A program made the position numbers and the translations under genes. This document shows positions 44,032 through 53,205 of a stretch of DNA of 64,000 bases, in pieces (positions within the stretch are counted from its first letter, which is position 1; the number at the start of each line of letters is the position of its first letter). The stretch is from positions 248,001 through 312,000 of the forward strand of contig NZ_QBKT01000002.1 of assembly GCF_003054265.1 (NCBI RefSeq), written 5' to 3'. This DNA is from Kordia periserrulae (GTDB taxonomy: Bacteria; Bacteroidota; Bacteroidia; Flavobacteriales; Flavobacteriaceae). The notes below the pieces were generated by a model, which searched no databases, was not told the DNA's origin, and was given only the letters and a program-made list of their open reading frames with translations.

Positions 44032-45369
44032 ATGAACGAGAGAAAAAAAGTCGCTTTTTATACATTAGGTTGCAAACTGAATTTTTCAGAAACCTCCACC
44101 ATTGCACGAAGTTTTCAAGAGGAAGGATTTGAGAAAGTTGATTTTTCAGAATATGCAGATATGTATGTGATTAATACATGTAGCGTCACAGAAAATGCCG
44201 ATAAACGCTTTAAAACGATTGTAAAACAGGCGCAAAAGGCAAATCCGGATGCGTTTGTGGCGGCTGTGGGTTGTTATGCGCAATTAAAACCTGAAGAATT
44301 AGCAGCAGTTGATGGTGTGGATTTGGTGTTGGGCGCGACGGAAAAATTCAACATTACCGATTATATCAACGACCTGACGAAAAATGATTTTGGAGAAGTG
44401 CATTCCTGCGAAATTGAAGATGCTGATTTTTATGTGGGAAGCTATTCTATTGGCGATCGCACACGCGCATTTCTAAAAGTGCAAGATGGCTGTGATTATA
44501 AATGTACCTATTGCACCATTCCGCTCGCAAGAGGAATTTCTCGAAGTGATACATTGGAAAATGTGTTGAAAAACGCCAAAGAAATTTCGGAGCAAAACAT
44601 TAAGGAAATCGTGTTGACAGGCGTGAATATTGGCGATTACGGAAAAGGCGAATTCGGAAATAAAAAACACGAGCATACCTTTTTAGAACTCGTACAAGCG
44701 TTGGATAAAGTTGACGGAATTGAGCGTTTGCGAATCTCTTCTATTGAACCGAATTTACTAAAAAACGAAACTATTGATTTCGTGTCTAAAAGCAACACAT
44801 TTGTACCACATTTTCACATTCCGCTACAAAGTGGAAGCAATACGTTGTTGCGTTTGATGCGTCGTCGCTATATGCGCGAATTGTATGTAGATCGTGTAAC
44901 GAAAATTAAAGAAGTCATGCCAGATGCCTGTATTGGCGTAGATGTCATTGTTGGATTTCCAGGTGAAACGGATGAAATTTTCTTGGAAACGTACAATTTT
45001 TTGACGGAATTGGATATTTCGTACTTACACGTATTTACGTATTCAGAACGAGAAAATACCATTGCTGCGGAAATGGATGGCGTAGTTCTGCAAAACGTTC
45101 GAAAAAAGCGTAGTAAAATGCTACGTGGCTTATCTGTAAAAAAGCGAAGAGCGTTTTATGAAAGTCAAATCGGGAAGACGAAAACGGTATTGTTTGAAGG
45201 CGAAAATAAAGAAGGCTATATTCACGGCTTTACGGAAAATTACGTAAAAGTAAAAGCACCTTGGAATCCGGAGTTGGTTAATACTCTTCACGATGTCACG
45301 TTGACAAAAATTGACGACGACGGTATGGTTCGTTTTGAGTTTGTGGATGAGACGGTGGCGTTTAGTTAA
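44032..45369 (+). CDS. mtaB: tRNA N6-threonylcarbamoyladenosine-37 C2-methylthiotransferase
   Basis: 445 residues, methylthiotransferase family. The N-terminal cluster cysteines are in TLGCKLN, INTCSVT and VGCYAQ. The radical-SAM CxxxCxxC is Cys154, Cys158 and Cys161 (GCDYKCTYCTIP). A C-terminal TRAM domain (IGKTKTVLFEGENKEGYIHGFTENYVKVKAP) binds tRNA. GCKLNFSET and the length favour MtaB over MiaB and RimO. It adds a methylthio group to t6A37 in tRNAs that read ANN codons. Confidence 0.92.
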   Translation: MNERKKVAFYTLGCKLNFSETSTIARSFQEEGFEKVDFSEYADMYVINTCSVTENADKRFKTIVKQAQKANPDAFVAAVGCYAQLKPEELAAVDGVDLVLGATEKFNITDYINDLTKNDFGEVHSCEIEDADFYVGSYSIGDRTRAFLKVQDGCDYKCTYCTIPLARGISRSDTLENVLKNAKEISEQNIKEIVLTGVNIGDYGKGEFGNKKHEHTFLELVQALDKVDGIERLRISSIEPNLLKNETIDFVSKSNTFVPHFHIPLQSGSNTLLRLMRRRYMRELYVDRVTKIKEVMPDACIGVDVIVGFPGETDEIFLETYNFLTELDISYLHVFTYSERENTIAAEMDGVVLQNVRKKRSKMLRGLSVKKRRAFYESQIGKTKTVLFEGENKEGYIHGFTENYVKVKAPWNPELVNTLHDVTLTKIDDDGMVRFEFVDETVAFS

Positions 45370-45484
45370 TATCATTTCACACACCGACAAATTTAAAATC
45401 TTATCGAAAGAATGGTACGATTCATGTAATTATGACATTGTAATCTAAAGTTATATGTATATTTAACTTTCTAAATGATAATAA

Positions 45485-46387
45485 ATGAAAACAATTGTAC
45501 TTTCTATATTGGTATTGACTTTGGTGAGTTGTGATGCTTCTACGAAAGAATTTGTAGGAAGCTCGTGGAAAGTCACGGAATTAAAAGTAAACGGAACAAC
45601 AGTTTCGGTAACCAACGCGGTGATTTTAACGGTTACGAGTGAATCTGATTTTACACTTAAATTAGACGCGAATTCATGTTTTGGAACGTACACAATCACG
45701 GGAGAATCTAACATACAACTAGGCGAAATGGCATGTACAGAAATGTGTTGCGATTCAGAATTTTCTAGCGCTGTGGTGAGTGCGCTGCGAAAAGTTTCAA
45801 ACATCAAACAGTACAAAAAAAGCGTGCAATTATTTTCAGACGACGTACAGATTACCTTTGAAAAAATAAAACCATTAGAGAAACCATCGAACATGACTTC
45901 CGAAAGAAAACAAGCATATACAAAAAGTGAAAAAATTCCAACGGAAGAAACTACGAATGTTGGAAAGTTTGAAAACCCGAATGCTACCAAAACTACGGAT
46001 GCTGTTCAGCCAGAAGGCGATTATATCGAATTGTACAAATCACCATGCAAAGGAACTTGTGAAGAATTTACGATGAAATTTTACGAAGATGGAACGGTTC
46101 AGTATGTTGGAAAATACAATGCAAAAGTACAAGGAACGCATACTGTACAACTCGCGCAAAACAAATCGCAATCTATTTTTAAGGAGTTTGAGCAATCCAA
46201 TTTTCAAGATTTCAAAGAATTGTACGATGAGCCTATGATTATGGATTTGCAAAATACGTATGTTACTTATAAAGGAAAGAAAGTTCACATTCGTTACAAA
46301 GTCAACGCGCCCAAAAAATTGCAGACATTGTTAGAAAAGTTGGAAGCGCAAGCCGATGAAGTATTGGAAACATTGAAGAAACAATAA
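45485..46387 (+). CDS. Two-domain lipoprotein: META-like plus DUF6438-like
   Basis: 300 residues. A lipoprotein signal (MKTIVLSILVLTLVSCDAS, Cys about residue 16) is followed by a META/HslJ-like domain (FVGSSWKVTELKVNGTTVSV to NSCFGTYTITG, then MACTEMCCDSEFSSAVVSALRKVSNIKQYKKSVQLF). A linker leads to a second domain (YIELYKSPCKGTCEEFTMKFYEDGTVQYVGKYNAKVQGTHTVQL) that I take for DUF6438. Paired cysteines in both halves suggest disulfides. It is envelope-located with no known activity. Confidence 0.8.
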   Translation: MKTIVLSILVLTLVSCDASTKEFVGSSWKVTELKVNGTTVSVTNAVILTVTSESDFTLKLDANSCFGTYTITGESNIQLGEMACTEMCCDSEFSSAVVSALRKVSNIKQYKKSVQLFSDDVQITFEKIKPLEKPSNMTSERKQAYTKSEKIPTEETTNVGKFENPNATKTTDAVQPEGDYIELYKSPCKGTCEEFTMKFYEDGTVQYVGKYNAKVQGTHTVQLAQNKSQSIFKEFEQSNFQDFKELYDEPMIMDLQNTYVTYKGKKVHIRYKVNAPKKLQTLLEKLEAQADEVLETLKKQ

Positions 46388-46393
46388 GATATA

Positions 46394-46428
46394 AAAAAAG
46401 GGAATCGATTGATTCCCTTAACTTTTTC
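46394..46428. terminator. Bidirectional terminator
   Basis: AAGGGAATC (46398-46406) pairs with GATTCCCTT (46411-46419) around a 4-nt loop, with A-run before and T-run after. It lies between convergent genes. Confidence 0.88.
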
Positions 46429-46725
46429 TTAGATTCGTACGCCTACAGGCAACAAATCTTTATACTCTTTGTGCTTTCGCAAAAAACTAGCTACACGTGG
46501 GCTAGTTGGTACGACTCTCAAGTTTCGCTCTTGAATACTATCGAGAACAGTTTTAATGAATGTGTTTTTAAACTCTACATCATCAAGCTCTTCAGGAACG
46601 ATTAATTTTGTCAAAAAGATTTTACGCTCTTGCAGAGAATACTCAATTTTGGCAATTCCATGTTCCGTTTTGTATTCAAATTGGCGTAAAAATTCGTTAT
46701 CATTGATAACCATTGTATCAGTCAT
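46429..46725 (-). CDS. Small GNAT-like N-acetyltransferase (YjdJ type)
   Basis: 98 residues. FEYKTEHGIAKIEYSLQERKIFLTKLIVPEELDDVEFKNTFIKTVLDSIQERNLRVVPTSPRVASFLRKHKEY matches the short Gcn5-related family (one beta sheet plus the acetyl-CoA loop) found widely in bacteria. The classical RGxGxG loop is reduced, as is usual in this group. Substrate unknown. Confidence 0.8.
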   Translation of the reverse strand: MTDTMVINDNEFLRQFEYKTEHGIAKIEYSLQERKIFLTKLIVPEELDDVEFKNTFIKTVLDSIQERNLRVVPTSPRVASFLRKHKEYKDLLPVGVRI

Positions 46726-46792
46726 AGCAGTATAAATTTTAAATTAATCTTTTCTTAAAAAAAATGTGGTGTATTTAGAAGAAATGTTGAAT

Positions 46793-46808
46793 TAACTTTG
46801 CAAAGATA
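46793..46808. promoter_or_regulatory. Back-to-back -7 boxes in a divergent spacer
   Basis: TAACTTTG (46793-46800, plus strand) abuts CAAAGATA (46801-46808), which is TATCTTTG on the minus strand. Each matches TAnnTTTG. They lie between the divergent acetyltransferase and hydrolase genes. No convincing -33 TTG accompanies either. Confidence 0.4.
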
Positions 46809-46852
46809 CGAAATTTATAGTAGATTTCCGAGTTTTTAACGTTTCTATTTGC

Positions 46853-47515
46853 ATGAGTGCTAGCAAAATACAAGTTTATTTTATGCCAGGAATGGCGGCT
46901 AATCCTTCTATTTTTAAACATATTACACTTCCTGAAGACGAATTTGAAGTACATTTTTTAACATGGTTTGTACCCGAAAAAGGAGAGACTTTATCAAATT
47001 ACGCCTTGCGCATGACGCAAAAAATTCAACATGACAATGTGGTGTTAATTGGGGTTTCTTTTGGTGGAATTTTGGTGCAAGAAATGGCACGTCATATCAA
47101 CGTAAAAAAGATTTTTGTGGTATCGAGTGTTAAAACCAAATACGAATTGCCACGACGCATGCGATTTGCCCGAGCAACGAAAATTTACAAACTCTTTCCC
47201 ACGAGTTTGGTCAACAATATAGAGGTATTGCGCAAATTTGCTTTTGGCGATTTGGCGACTAAGCGTTTGGAATTGTATGAAGAATTTTTGTCTGTTCGTG
47301 ATAAATACTATTTGGATTGGTCTATCGCGCAAATTGTCAATTGGAAGCAAGAGGAGCCTTTGCCAAATACCGTTCACATTCATGGCGAAAAAGATCGAGT
47401 TTTTCCTATCAAATACATTTCTGATTGCATTCCTGTCAAAGGTGGCACGCATATCATGATTTTGAACAAATTCAAATGGTTTAATGAAAATCTTCCACGA
47501 TTCATCAAAGAATAG
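46853..47515 (+). CDS. Alpha/beta hydrolase fold protein
   Basis: 220 residues. The nucleophile elbow GVSFGGILVQEMA and the late acidic/His region HIHGEKDRVFPIKYISDCIPVKGGTHIMI give the Ser-Asp-His triad. The N-terminus YFMPGMAANPSIFKHI carries the oxyanion loop. It lacks a signal peptide, so it is cytoplasmic. Substrate not determinable; esterase or lipase-like activity is likely. Confidence 0.85.
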   Translation: MSASKIQVYFMPGMAANPSIFKHITLPEDEFEVHFLTWFVPEKGETLSNYALRMTQKIQHDNVVLIGVSFGGILVQEMARHINVKKIFVVSSVKTKYELPRRMRFARATKIYKLFPTSLVNNIEVLRKFAFGDLATKRLELYEEFLSVRDKYYLDWSIAQIVNWKQEEPLPNTVHIHGEKDRVFPIKYISDCIPVKGGTHIMILNKFKWFNENLPRFIKE

Positions 47516-47558
47516 CGAAACTTTTCTTATTTTAACATTAAAAACTACAGATAGCTTC

Positions 47559-47586
47559 TTGGTTCTAAATCAGTTTGTTATTTTTG
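47559..47586 (+). promoter_or_regulatory. Promoter candidate for the transglycosylase
   Basis: TTG (47559-47561) and TATTTTTG (47579-47586) are separated by 17 bp, within the Bacteroidota range. The ATG is at 47664. Confidence 0.6.
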
Positions 47587-47663
47587 TAATCCCTATCCGA
47601 CCATTTTACAAGTTCAACACCGTCAACGAAATTTGATTAACATCATAAAAAAACAATAATACC

Positions 47664-48623
47664 ATGCGTACATTCAAAAACGGATTTGCCTTTTTAGGAT
47701 TAATTTTTCTTGGAATTTTACTAATGAATGCTGTCACACAAGATGCAGCACTTTCGGATGAAAATCCTTCAAAAATGAACACATTTTCTTCAAAACCAGC
47801 TACCAATGATTTTAACGATTATAATGTATATGCTATAGACGTACCAGAAACCTTGGAGTTTGCCGGAGAAAAAGTGCCGTTGCACTTGCCAGATATCAAA
47901 GAGCGAATGGACAGAGAATTATTGGTAAATACCTATTGGCAATCGAATGGTTTGTTACTGTTTAAACGTGCCAACAAATATTTTCCAATCATTGAACCAA
48001 TTTTAAAGCAATACGGAATTCCAGACGATTTTAAATATGTGGCGGTGATTGAAAGTGGTTTGCAAAATGTAACATCGCCAGCAGGCGCGAGAGGTTTTTG
48101 GCAAATTATGAAAGCGACAGGTCGCGAAAACGGTTTGGAAATCAACGATAATGTGGATGAACGTTATCATTTAGAAAAAGCGACGCATGTAGCGTGTAAA
48201 TATTTATTGGAAGCTAAAGAGCGTTTTGGCAATTGGACTTCGGCAGCAGCAGCGTACAACGCAGGAAATGCGGGAATTGCCCGTCGTTTGGAAGATCAGC
48301 AAGTAGATTCGTATTATGATTTATTGTTAGGAGAAGAAACAGGACGTTATATCTTTCGTGTAATCGCTCTGAAAGAAATCTTTAGCAATGCTAAAAAATA
48401 CGGTTTCAATTTCAATGAAAAACACTTGTACAAATATATTCCAACGTATGAAGTTGAGGTCGATACTGCGATTACCAACATTGCCAGCTTCGCAAAGAAA
48501 TTTGACATCAACTATAAAATTTTAAAAATCCACAATCCGTGGTTGCGCGAAAACAAGTTGAACAACAGATCACGTAAATTATACAAAATCGCGATTCCAG
48601 AGAAAGGCTATTATGCTAAGTAA
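47664..48623 (+). CDS. Lytic transglycosylase (MltD/Slt-like SLT domain)
   Basis: 319 residues. The hydrophobic N-terminus (about 5-23) is a signal anchor or signal peptide. The catalytic domain shows FKYVAVIESGLQNVTSPAGARGFWQIMKATGRENGL (catalytic Glu in IESGL) and NWTSAAAAYNAGNAGIARRL, typical SLT motifs. It cleaves peptidoglycan glycan strands to 1,6-anhydromuramic ends. A C-terminal part (YEVEVDTAITNIASFAKKFDINYKILKIHNPWLRENKL) may be a LysM-like cell wall-binding fold. Confidence 0.9.
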   Translation: MRTFKNGFAFLGLIFLGILLMNAVTQDAALSDENPSKMNTFSSKPATNDFNDYNVYAIDVPETLEFAGEKVPLHLPDIKERMDRELLVNTYWQSNGLLLFKRANKYFPIIEPILKQYGIPDDFKYVAVIESGLQNVTSPAGARGFWQIMKATGRENGLEINDNVDERYHLEKATHVACKYLLEAKERFGNWTSAAAAYNAGNAGIARRLEDQQVDSYYDLLLGEETGRYIFRVIALKEIFSNAKKYGFNFNEKHLYKYIPTYEVEVDTAITNIASFAKKFDINYKILKIHNPWLRENKLNNRSRKLYKIAIPEKGYYAK

Positions 48624-49007
48624 TTTAGAATTCTGAATTTTCAATTTTGAATTAAAAAACACTAATATAAGTGTTTAGATTTTCTGACATTTTTTTAGAC
48701 ATTTATAAAGTTTAATTTTCGCGTGCTATAGTTTTTAATATATTGACATCATATTTTCTGAATAATTTTTTAACATTTCTTTTTAAATAATCATAGGGTT
48801 TAACTTTTATTTATGATTGCTAGTTGCTAGATGAAATTTTACTTATTAATAGATGTTTTTGAGTTTAAATAATTGGCAATCAATATTTTGAATACTATTT
48901 AGAGTGTGTCTTTTTTTTTAACTTTTATGTTCTCTTTTTTTACCTTACGTATTTTGAAGGAAAAACCGTAATATTTTGTAGCTTACTTTTAGTTATTTTG
49001 TATTGCT
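48624..49007. other. AT-rich spacer without a gene
   Basis: No reading frame of note and no strong hairpin. It is very A+T rich with several T-runs. The promoter of the hybrid sensor gene must lie here; TATTTTG-like words near 48970 and 48995 are imperfect -7 boxes. Confidence 0.45.
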
Positions 49008-51839
49008 ATGAAACGAAAAATCCTACTTATATTTCTATTAGGGGTAAATTTCTTGTACCCGAATGTGAAGCATAATCTTAATTCAGAATGTTTAAATTAT
49101 TTTAAAGAACATTATACAGAAATGTTGAACGATGTTTCGGCAGTTTCTCTTGATACTACTTTAAAAAGAGCCGATAGGATTCTGAATTTTTTTGAGAAAG
49201 AACTAAGTTCAATTCATCATTTGTATTCAGATTCAAGCAAGATTTACGCGAAAACACTTTTATTTTTATTAAATATCTATGATGGAAAAAAAGAATATGA
49301 TTCTGTCCAACATTATTATGAAAAAATTGAAAATAATCTCTTAGATCCTGAAGTATTGGGAAATGCAGCTTTGTATAAGGCAAATGAGAAATTATTTAAG
49401 AAAAAATATTTTGAATCTATTCGGTCATTGCAAAAGGCGTTGGATTATTTTAAAAGTATTCATGCAACTGACAAAGAGATTGTTACATACCTAAAACTTT
49501 CGAAAATATACAAAAAAATTAAAAGTACTGCTTTGTATAAAGAAGCAGATGCTGTTTTAATGAATCATTATTTACCCAAGCCAATTTCAGCTTTGTTAAA
49601 GAGTCAAATTTTAATAAATCATGCCTCTTATATTGCATTTATAGGTGATACTGATGCTGCTATTAATGTATTGAAAACACTTAACGTAGATGATTTTAAT
49701 TCTGATGCGAGAATTTTAAAGGAATATTATACAGCATTCAAAAGATGCTATTTAAAAAGTAATCAAACGGATTCAGCTCGGGTTTATATTAATAAGATAC
49801 GCGAATTGAAAAGCGTAGCACAACCAGAAGATAAAGCTATTGAAAATATATATTTAGCAATCATTGCGTTGAAAGAGCAAAACTATAAGCAGGCACTGCG
49901 CTATGTTGAGATTGCTCAAAATGATTCAGCTTTTACGTATGTAGCGCAATCTGAAGTACTCAAATTGCATAGAGTTGTGTATATGTCGCATAAAGCTTTG
50001 GGCAATTATAAAAAAGCTTTTAAAGCCTTGGAAAATTTTCATAGCATCAGAGATTCTATCAAGAGTTTTAATCTAAATTTAAATGCAGCTATTTTAAATT
50101 TTAAACTAAATCAGAATCGGAAAATAAAGGAATTGCATGAAATTAATGCTATGAACACAGTGAAAATGGAAGGCAATAAGAAGTTTTATATTTTTTCTAC
50201 ACTTCTTATCTCTGCTTCCGTGTTGATTCTTATCTTTTTAATTATTCTGCATAAGCGTAAAAAGAAACGACTCAAATTACAATATGAAAATGAAAAAATG
50301 AAAGAGGTTGCGGTAATTAAAAATAATTTTATTGAAAATTTATCACATGAAATTCGTACACCAATTACCATCACGCTCGGTTATTTACGCTTGATAACGA
50401 AAACAATGGATTATTCTAAAATTGTAGAGTATGCCAATTTGACAATTCGAAATAATGAACAAATTGTTACTATGCTAGATAATTTCCTGTCACTTTTAAA
50501 ACAAGATAAAAACCCGATAGAAAGTAGAAAGACATCTAAAAAAATGGAGGTGTTTTTACGAGAAAGTACGTTTGCGTTTCAAGGAGTTGCAGAAATAAAA
50601 GGAGTGTATTTGTATTACAAGTCTAATATTAAGACAGACCAAGAAATAGAATTTCATTATGATGATTTGCATAAAATCATCAACAATATTATGTCTAATG
50701 CGCTCAAATATACAAGTCCTACCTATGGAATTTATGTGCATACATTTATAGATAAAAAAGGATTGAATATTATAGTGAAAGATGAGGGAATTGGTATTGA
50801 TAAAAAGGAACAAAAATTAATTTTTAATCGTTTTTATCAAACTAAAAATAATTTAACAAATGGTGGTTTTGGTATTGGCTTATCACTTGTTTATGAGTTG
50901 GTTACAAAATTAAACGGAACTATTAAATTAGACAGTAAAAAAAATGTAGGAAGCGTATTTACAATTCAATTACCATTAACGGTTGAAAATACACTATTGT
51001 ATATTGATGAAAAAAAACAAGAATATCAAAGCATTTCAAAACCAGAAATTACGATTCCGGATGAAAAAAACAATTTACCACAAGTCCTGATTGTAGATGA
51101 TAATATTGAAATGATAGGTTATTTAAAAGATTTACTAGAGCCATCACTGACTTGCACTTTCGCTTTTGATGGCGCTCAAGCACTAGCTTTTGCTAAAAAG
51201 AAACAGTACGACTTAATTTTGACAGATTTGCGCATGCCGCTGCTAGATGGGTATCAGCTTAAAGCTGAATTACAGCAGCTTAAAAATTACGAAAACACAC
51301 CATTTATTGTCATGACCTCTTCTGCAAAAGAGTATTTGGAACACAAAAAAGAAGAGTATGGAATTAATGATTACCTAATTAAACCTTTTGATAGTATTGA
51401 ACTCCTTACAAGAATTAATTATCACTTAGAGAAAAATATTTATAAAAAGCAATTACAAAGTTTAGAAAATGAACTAATTACTTTTAACGGACCTCATGCT
51501 GAGTTTATGGAAAAAGTGAATGCAATTATTTTAGAAAATATAAACAAGAAAGAATTTACAATTCATAAACTTGCGAAACAATGTGGATATAGTCACAAAC
51601 AATTCACGAAAATTGTACAAAATAAAACAGGAATGACACCTGTAAAAGTAATTCTAGAAGTTCGACTTCGTAAGGCTTATGAATTAATTGTTACCAAGCA
51701 ATACCAATCTATTAATGAGGTATTATATGCGGTTGGACTCAACAGTCGATCGTACTTTAATAAAGTATTCCAAAAGCGATTTGGAGTAAAACCAGGAAAA
51801 CTTATTAAAAAATTAAAAACTAAAGTAGTGGTTCAGTAA
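49008..51839 (+). CDS. Hybrid two-component sensor with AraC output
   Basis: 943 residues. A signal peptide (MKRKILLIFLLGVNFLYP) leads to a periplasmic, TPR-like helical sensor (about 30-380), then a membrane helix (about 393-412). The kinase has His447 (ENLSHEIRTPITITL), N box NNIMSNALKYTS, DEGIGIDKKEQKLIFNRFYQT and FGIGLSLVYELV. The receiver has Asp740 (LILTDLRMPLLDGYQ) and DYLIKPFD. The C-terminal AraC helix-turn-helix (FTIHKLAKQCGYSHKQFTKIV to SINEVLYAVGLNSRSYFNKVFQKRFGV) binds DNA. One protein thus senses, relays and regulates. Unlike the hybrid systems of polysaccharide loci it has no Y_Y_Y or propeller sensor, and no SusC/D genes are near. Confidence 0.92.
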   Translation: MKRKILLIFLLGVNFLYPNVKHNLNSECLNYFKEHYTEMLNDVSAVSLDTTLKRADRILNFFEKELSSIHHLYSDSSKIYAKTLLFLLNIYDGKKEYDSVQHYYEKIENNLLDPEVLGNAALYKANEKLFKKKYFESIRSLQKALDYFKSIHATDKEIVTYLKLSKIYKKIKSTALYKEADAVLMNHYLPKPISALLKSQILINHASYIAFIGDTDAAINVLKTLNVDDFNSDARILKEYYTAFKRCYLKSNQTDSARVYINKIRELKSVAQPEDKAIENIYLAIIALKEQNYKQALRYVEIAQNDSAFTYVAQSEVLKLHRVVYMSHKALGNYKKAFKALENFHSIRDSIKSFNLNLNAAILNFKLNQNRKIKELHEINAMNTVKMEGNKKFYIFSTLLISASVLILIFLIILHKRKKKRLKLQYENEKMKEVAVIKNNFIENLSHEIRTPITITLGYLRLITKTMDYSKIVEYANLTIRNNEQIVTMLDNFLSLLKQDKNPIESRKTSKKMEVFLRESTFAFQGVAEIKGVYLYYKSNIKTDQEIEFHYDDLHKIINNIMSNALKYTSPTYGIYVHTFIDKKGLNIIVKDEGIGIDKKEQKLIFNRFYQTKNNLTNGGFGIGLSLVYELVTKLNGTIKLDSKKNVGSVFTIQLPLTVENTLLYIDEKKQEYQSISKPEITIPDEKNNLPQVLIVDDNIEMIGYLKDLLEPSLTCTFAFDGAQALAFAKKKQYDLILTDLRMPLLDGYQLKAELQQLKNYENTPFIVMTSSAKEYLEHKKEEYGINDYLIKPFDSIELLTRINYHLEKNIYKKQLQSLENELITFNGPHAEFMEKVNAIILENINKKEFTIHKLAKQCGYSHKQFTKIVQNKTGMTPVKVILEVRLRKAYELIVTKQYQSINEVLYAVGLNSRSYFNKVFQKRFGVKPGKLIKKLKTKVVVQ

Positions 51840-52391
51840 TGTAATATATTTTACTCATCGCGTTACAAGATTGAAATACAATTTGGAATTGTTAATTCTA
51901 TTTGATTGAAAGTATGAACGCTAATTTAAAAATTGTATCCTGATAAAAAATCGAATCATCTTTTCTTATCTGAATTATATAGCTTTTATATCTTAGAGCT
52001 CTTCCAGTGCTTCAAACACTGCGATTAATGCTCATGATGCTGTATAGGTAAAAGTAATAGCAGCGATTCATATTGAATTCTTTTAGATTGAACCTTTATT
52101 CAGAAGTAAAAGGGTATAATACAATTTAACTTTAAGATGGGACTATAGAAGCAAAACTGCTTTGGTAGCTAAGAACGTTGTGAGTGATTTGCATAGCCTT
52201 AGCTATGGAAAATTTTCACAAGCATTTTGATGCTAAAAGAACAAGCTTATACATTGCATTTTTTGGGTTGAATTTGTATAAGTTTTTACATTTAAGCAAA
52301 CATATAGGTAGACTTTCTAAATATATTAAAAGTGTAGGTGTTAGTAAAGCTATTGACAATTCAATCGTAAAAAAATCAACTATGCATATAT
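51840..52391. other. Spacer with no confident gene
   Basis: Short frames here (for example 52184-52393) lack good starts. One plus-strand stretch at about 52138-52230 reads NVVSDLHSLSYGKFSQAF, then a stop, and a second frame carries on with a protein-like composition. This may be the decayed remains of a gene, but I cannot name it. Confidence 0.35.
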
Positions 52392-52430
52392 AAAAAAGCC
52401 AGTGAATTATACTTTCACTGACTTTTATTT
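52392..52430. terminator. Hairpin terminator after the exported-protein pair
   Basis: CAGTGAA (52400-52406) pairs with TTCACTG (52414-52420). The stem extends past one mismatch by AAAAG (52394-52398) with CTTTT (52422-52426). T-rich sequence occurs on both sides. On the minus strand it lies 48 bp past the stop at 52478. Confidence 0.75.
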
Positions 52431-52477
52431 TCTTTAAAATCATACGCTAACTACACGTTAGAGTGCTGACTTTTTAA

Positions 52478-53158
52478 TTATGATAGAAGATATACCGTTC
52501 CACAAGTAGCGAATTCACCAGCAAGACCTGTAAATATGCATGAAGCGATATTTATAGCTTCTTGTCGAGTAATACGTAATGCAAATCGTAAACAAACTCT
52601 ATTTTCAGCGGCTATTTCCTCTGGTAATTCAACAGTATTTGCTCCATCGGATAAAATTTCTAAAGCAATATCAATCAATCCACCTGCAGCCATACATGCG
52701 GCATACTTTTTTAAAGCCCAGCTACCTGCATTAATACCACAAACGGTAAAAACTCCTGAAGTACCACCAATCACACAAATTAAAGTATTTTTAATTTTGC
52801 TGGATCTTTTTGCCACGTCGTTTAAAACATCTCTACGTTCTTTTTTACTTAAATCGTAAAATTCAGGAAAACTAGCTTTTACATTTGCTACTTTTGCGTT
52901 AATTGCTTCCGTAGTTCTTTCATAATCAATATCGTATCCTGGTCCTTTTAAGTCAAGTTCTTCTTTGGTTGACTCAAGGATAGACAAGACAGCTAAATTG
53001 GCAACAACAGAAGCAACATCATCATCTGCCGCCATTTTATCAACTAATTCAGCTTTTTTTATTTTATTAGTAGTACAATTATCATAATTTGATGACGCAA
53101 AAGTGTTTAATGAAATTAAAAACACCAATGCGAATTTTATATTTTTTAAAATTTTCAT
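52478..53158 (-). CDS. Exported cysteine- and glycine-rich protein of unknown function
   Basis: 226 residues. The signal peptide MKILKNIKFALVFLISLNTFASS is clear. A helical charged part (about 35-115) is followed by a hydrophobic Cys/Gly/Ala-rich part (CVIGGTSGVFTVCGINAGSW, KKYAACMAAGGLIDIALEIL, and NIASCIFTGLAGEFATCGTVY). About eight cysteines occur after the signal peptide, which suggests several disulfides. The composition recalls pore-forming or bacteriocin-like peptides but no family is recognised. It lies 47 bp downstream of the lipoprotein gene on the same strand, so the two may work together. Confidence 0.65.
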   Translation of the reverse strand: MKILKNIKFALVFLISLNTFASSNYDNCTTNKIKKAELVDKMAADDDVASVVANLAVLSILESTKEELDLKGPGYDIDYERTTEAINAKVANVKASFPEFYDLSKKERRDVLNDVAKRSSKIKNTLICVIGGTSGVFTVCGINAGSWALKKYAACMAAGGLIDIALEILSDGANTVELPEEIAAENRVCLRFALRITRQEAINIASCIFTGLAGEFATCGTVYLLS

Positions 53159-53205
53159 TTTCGTAATTTTTTTAATTAATAATTATTCCTAGTCTACAAC
53201 TTCTA

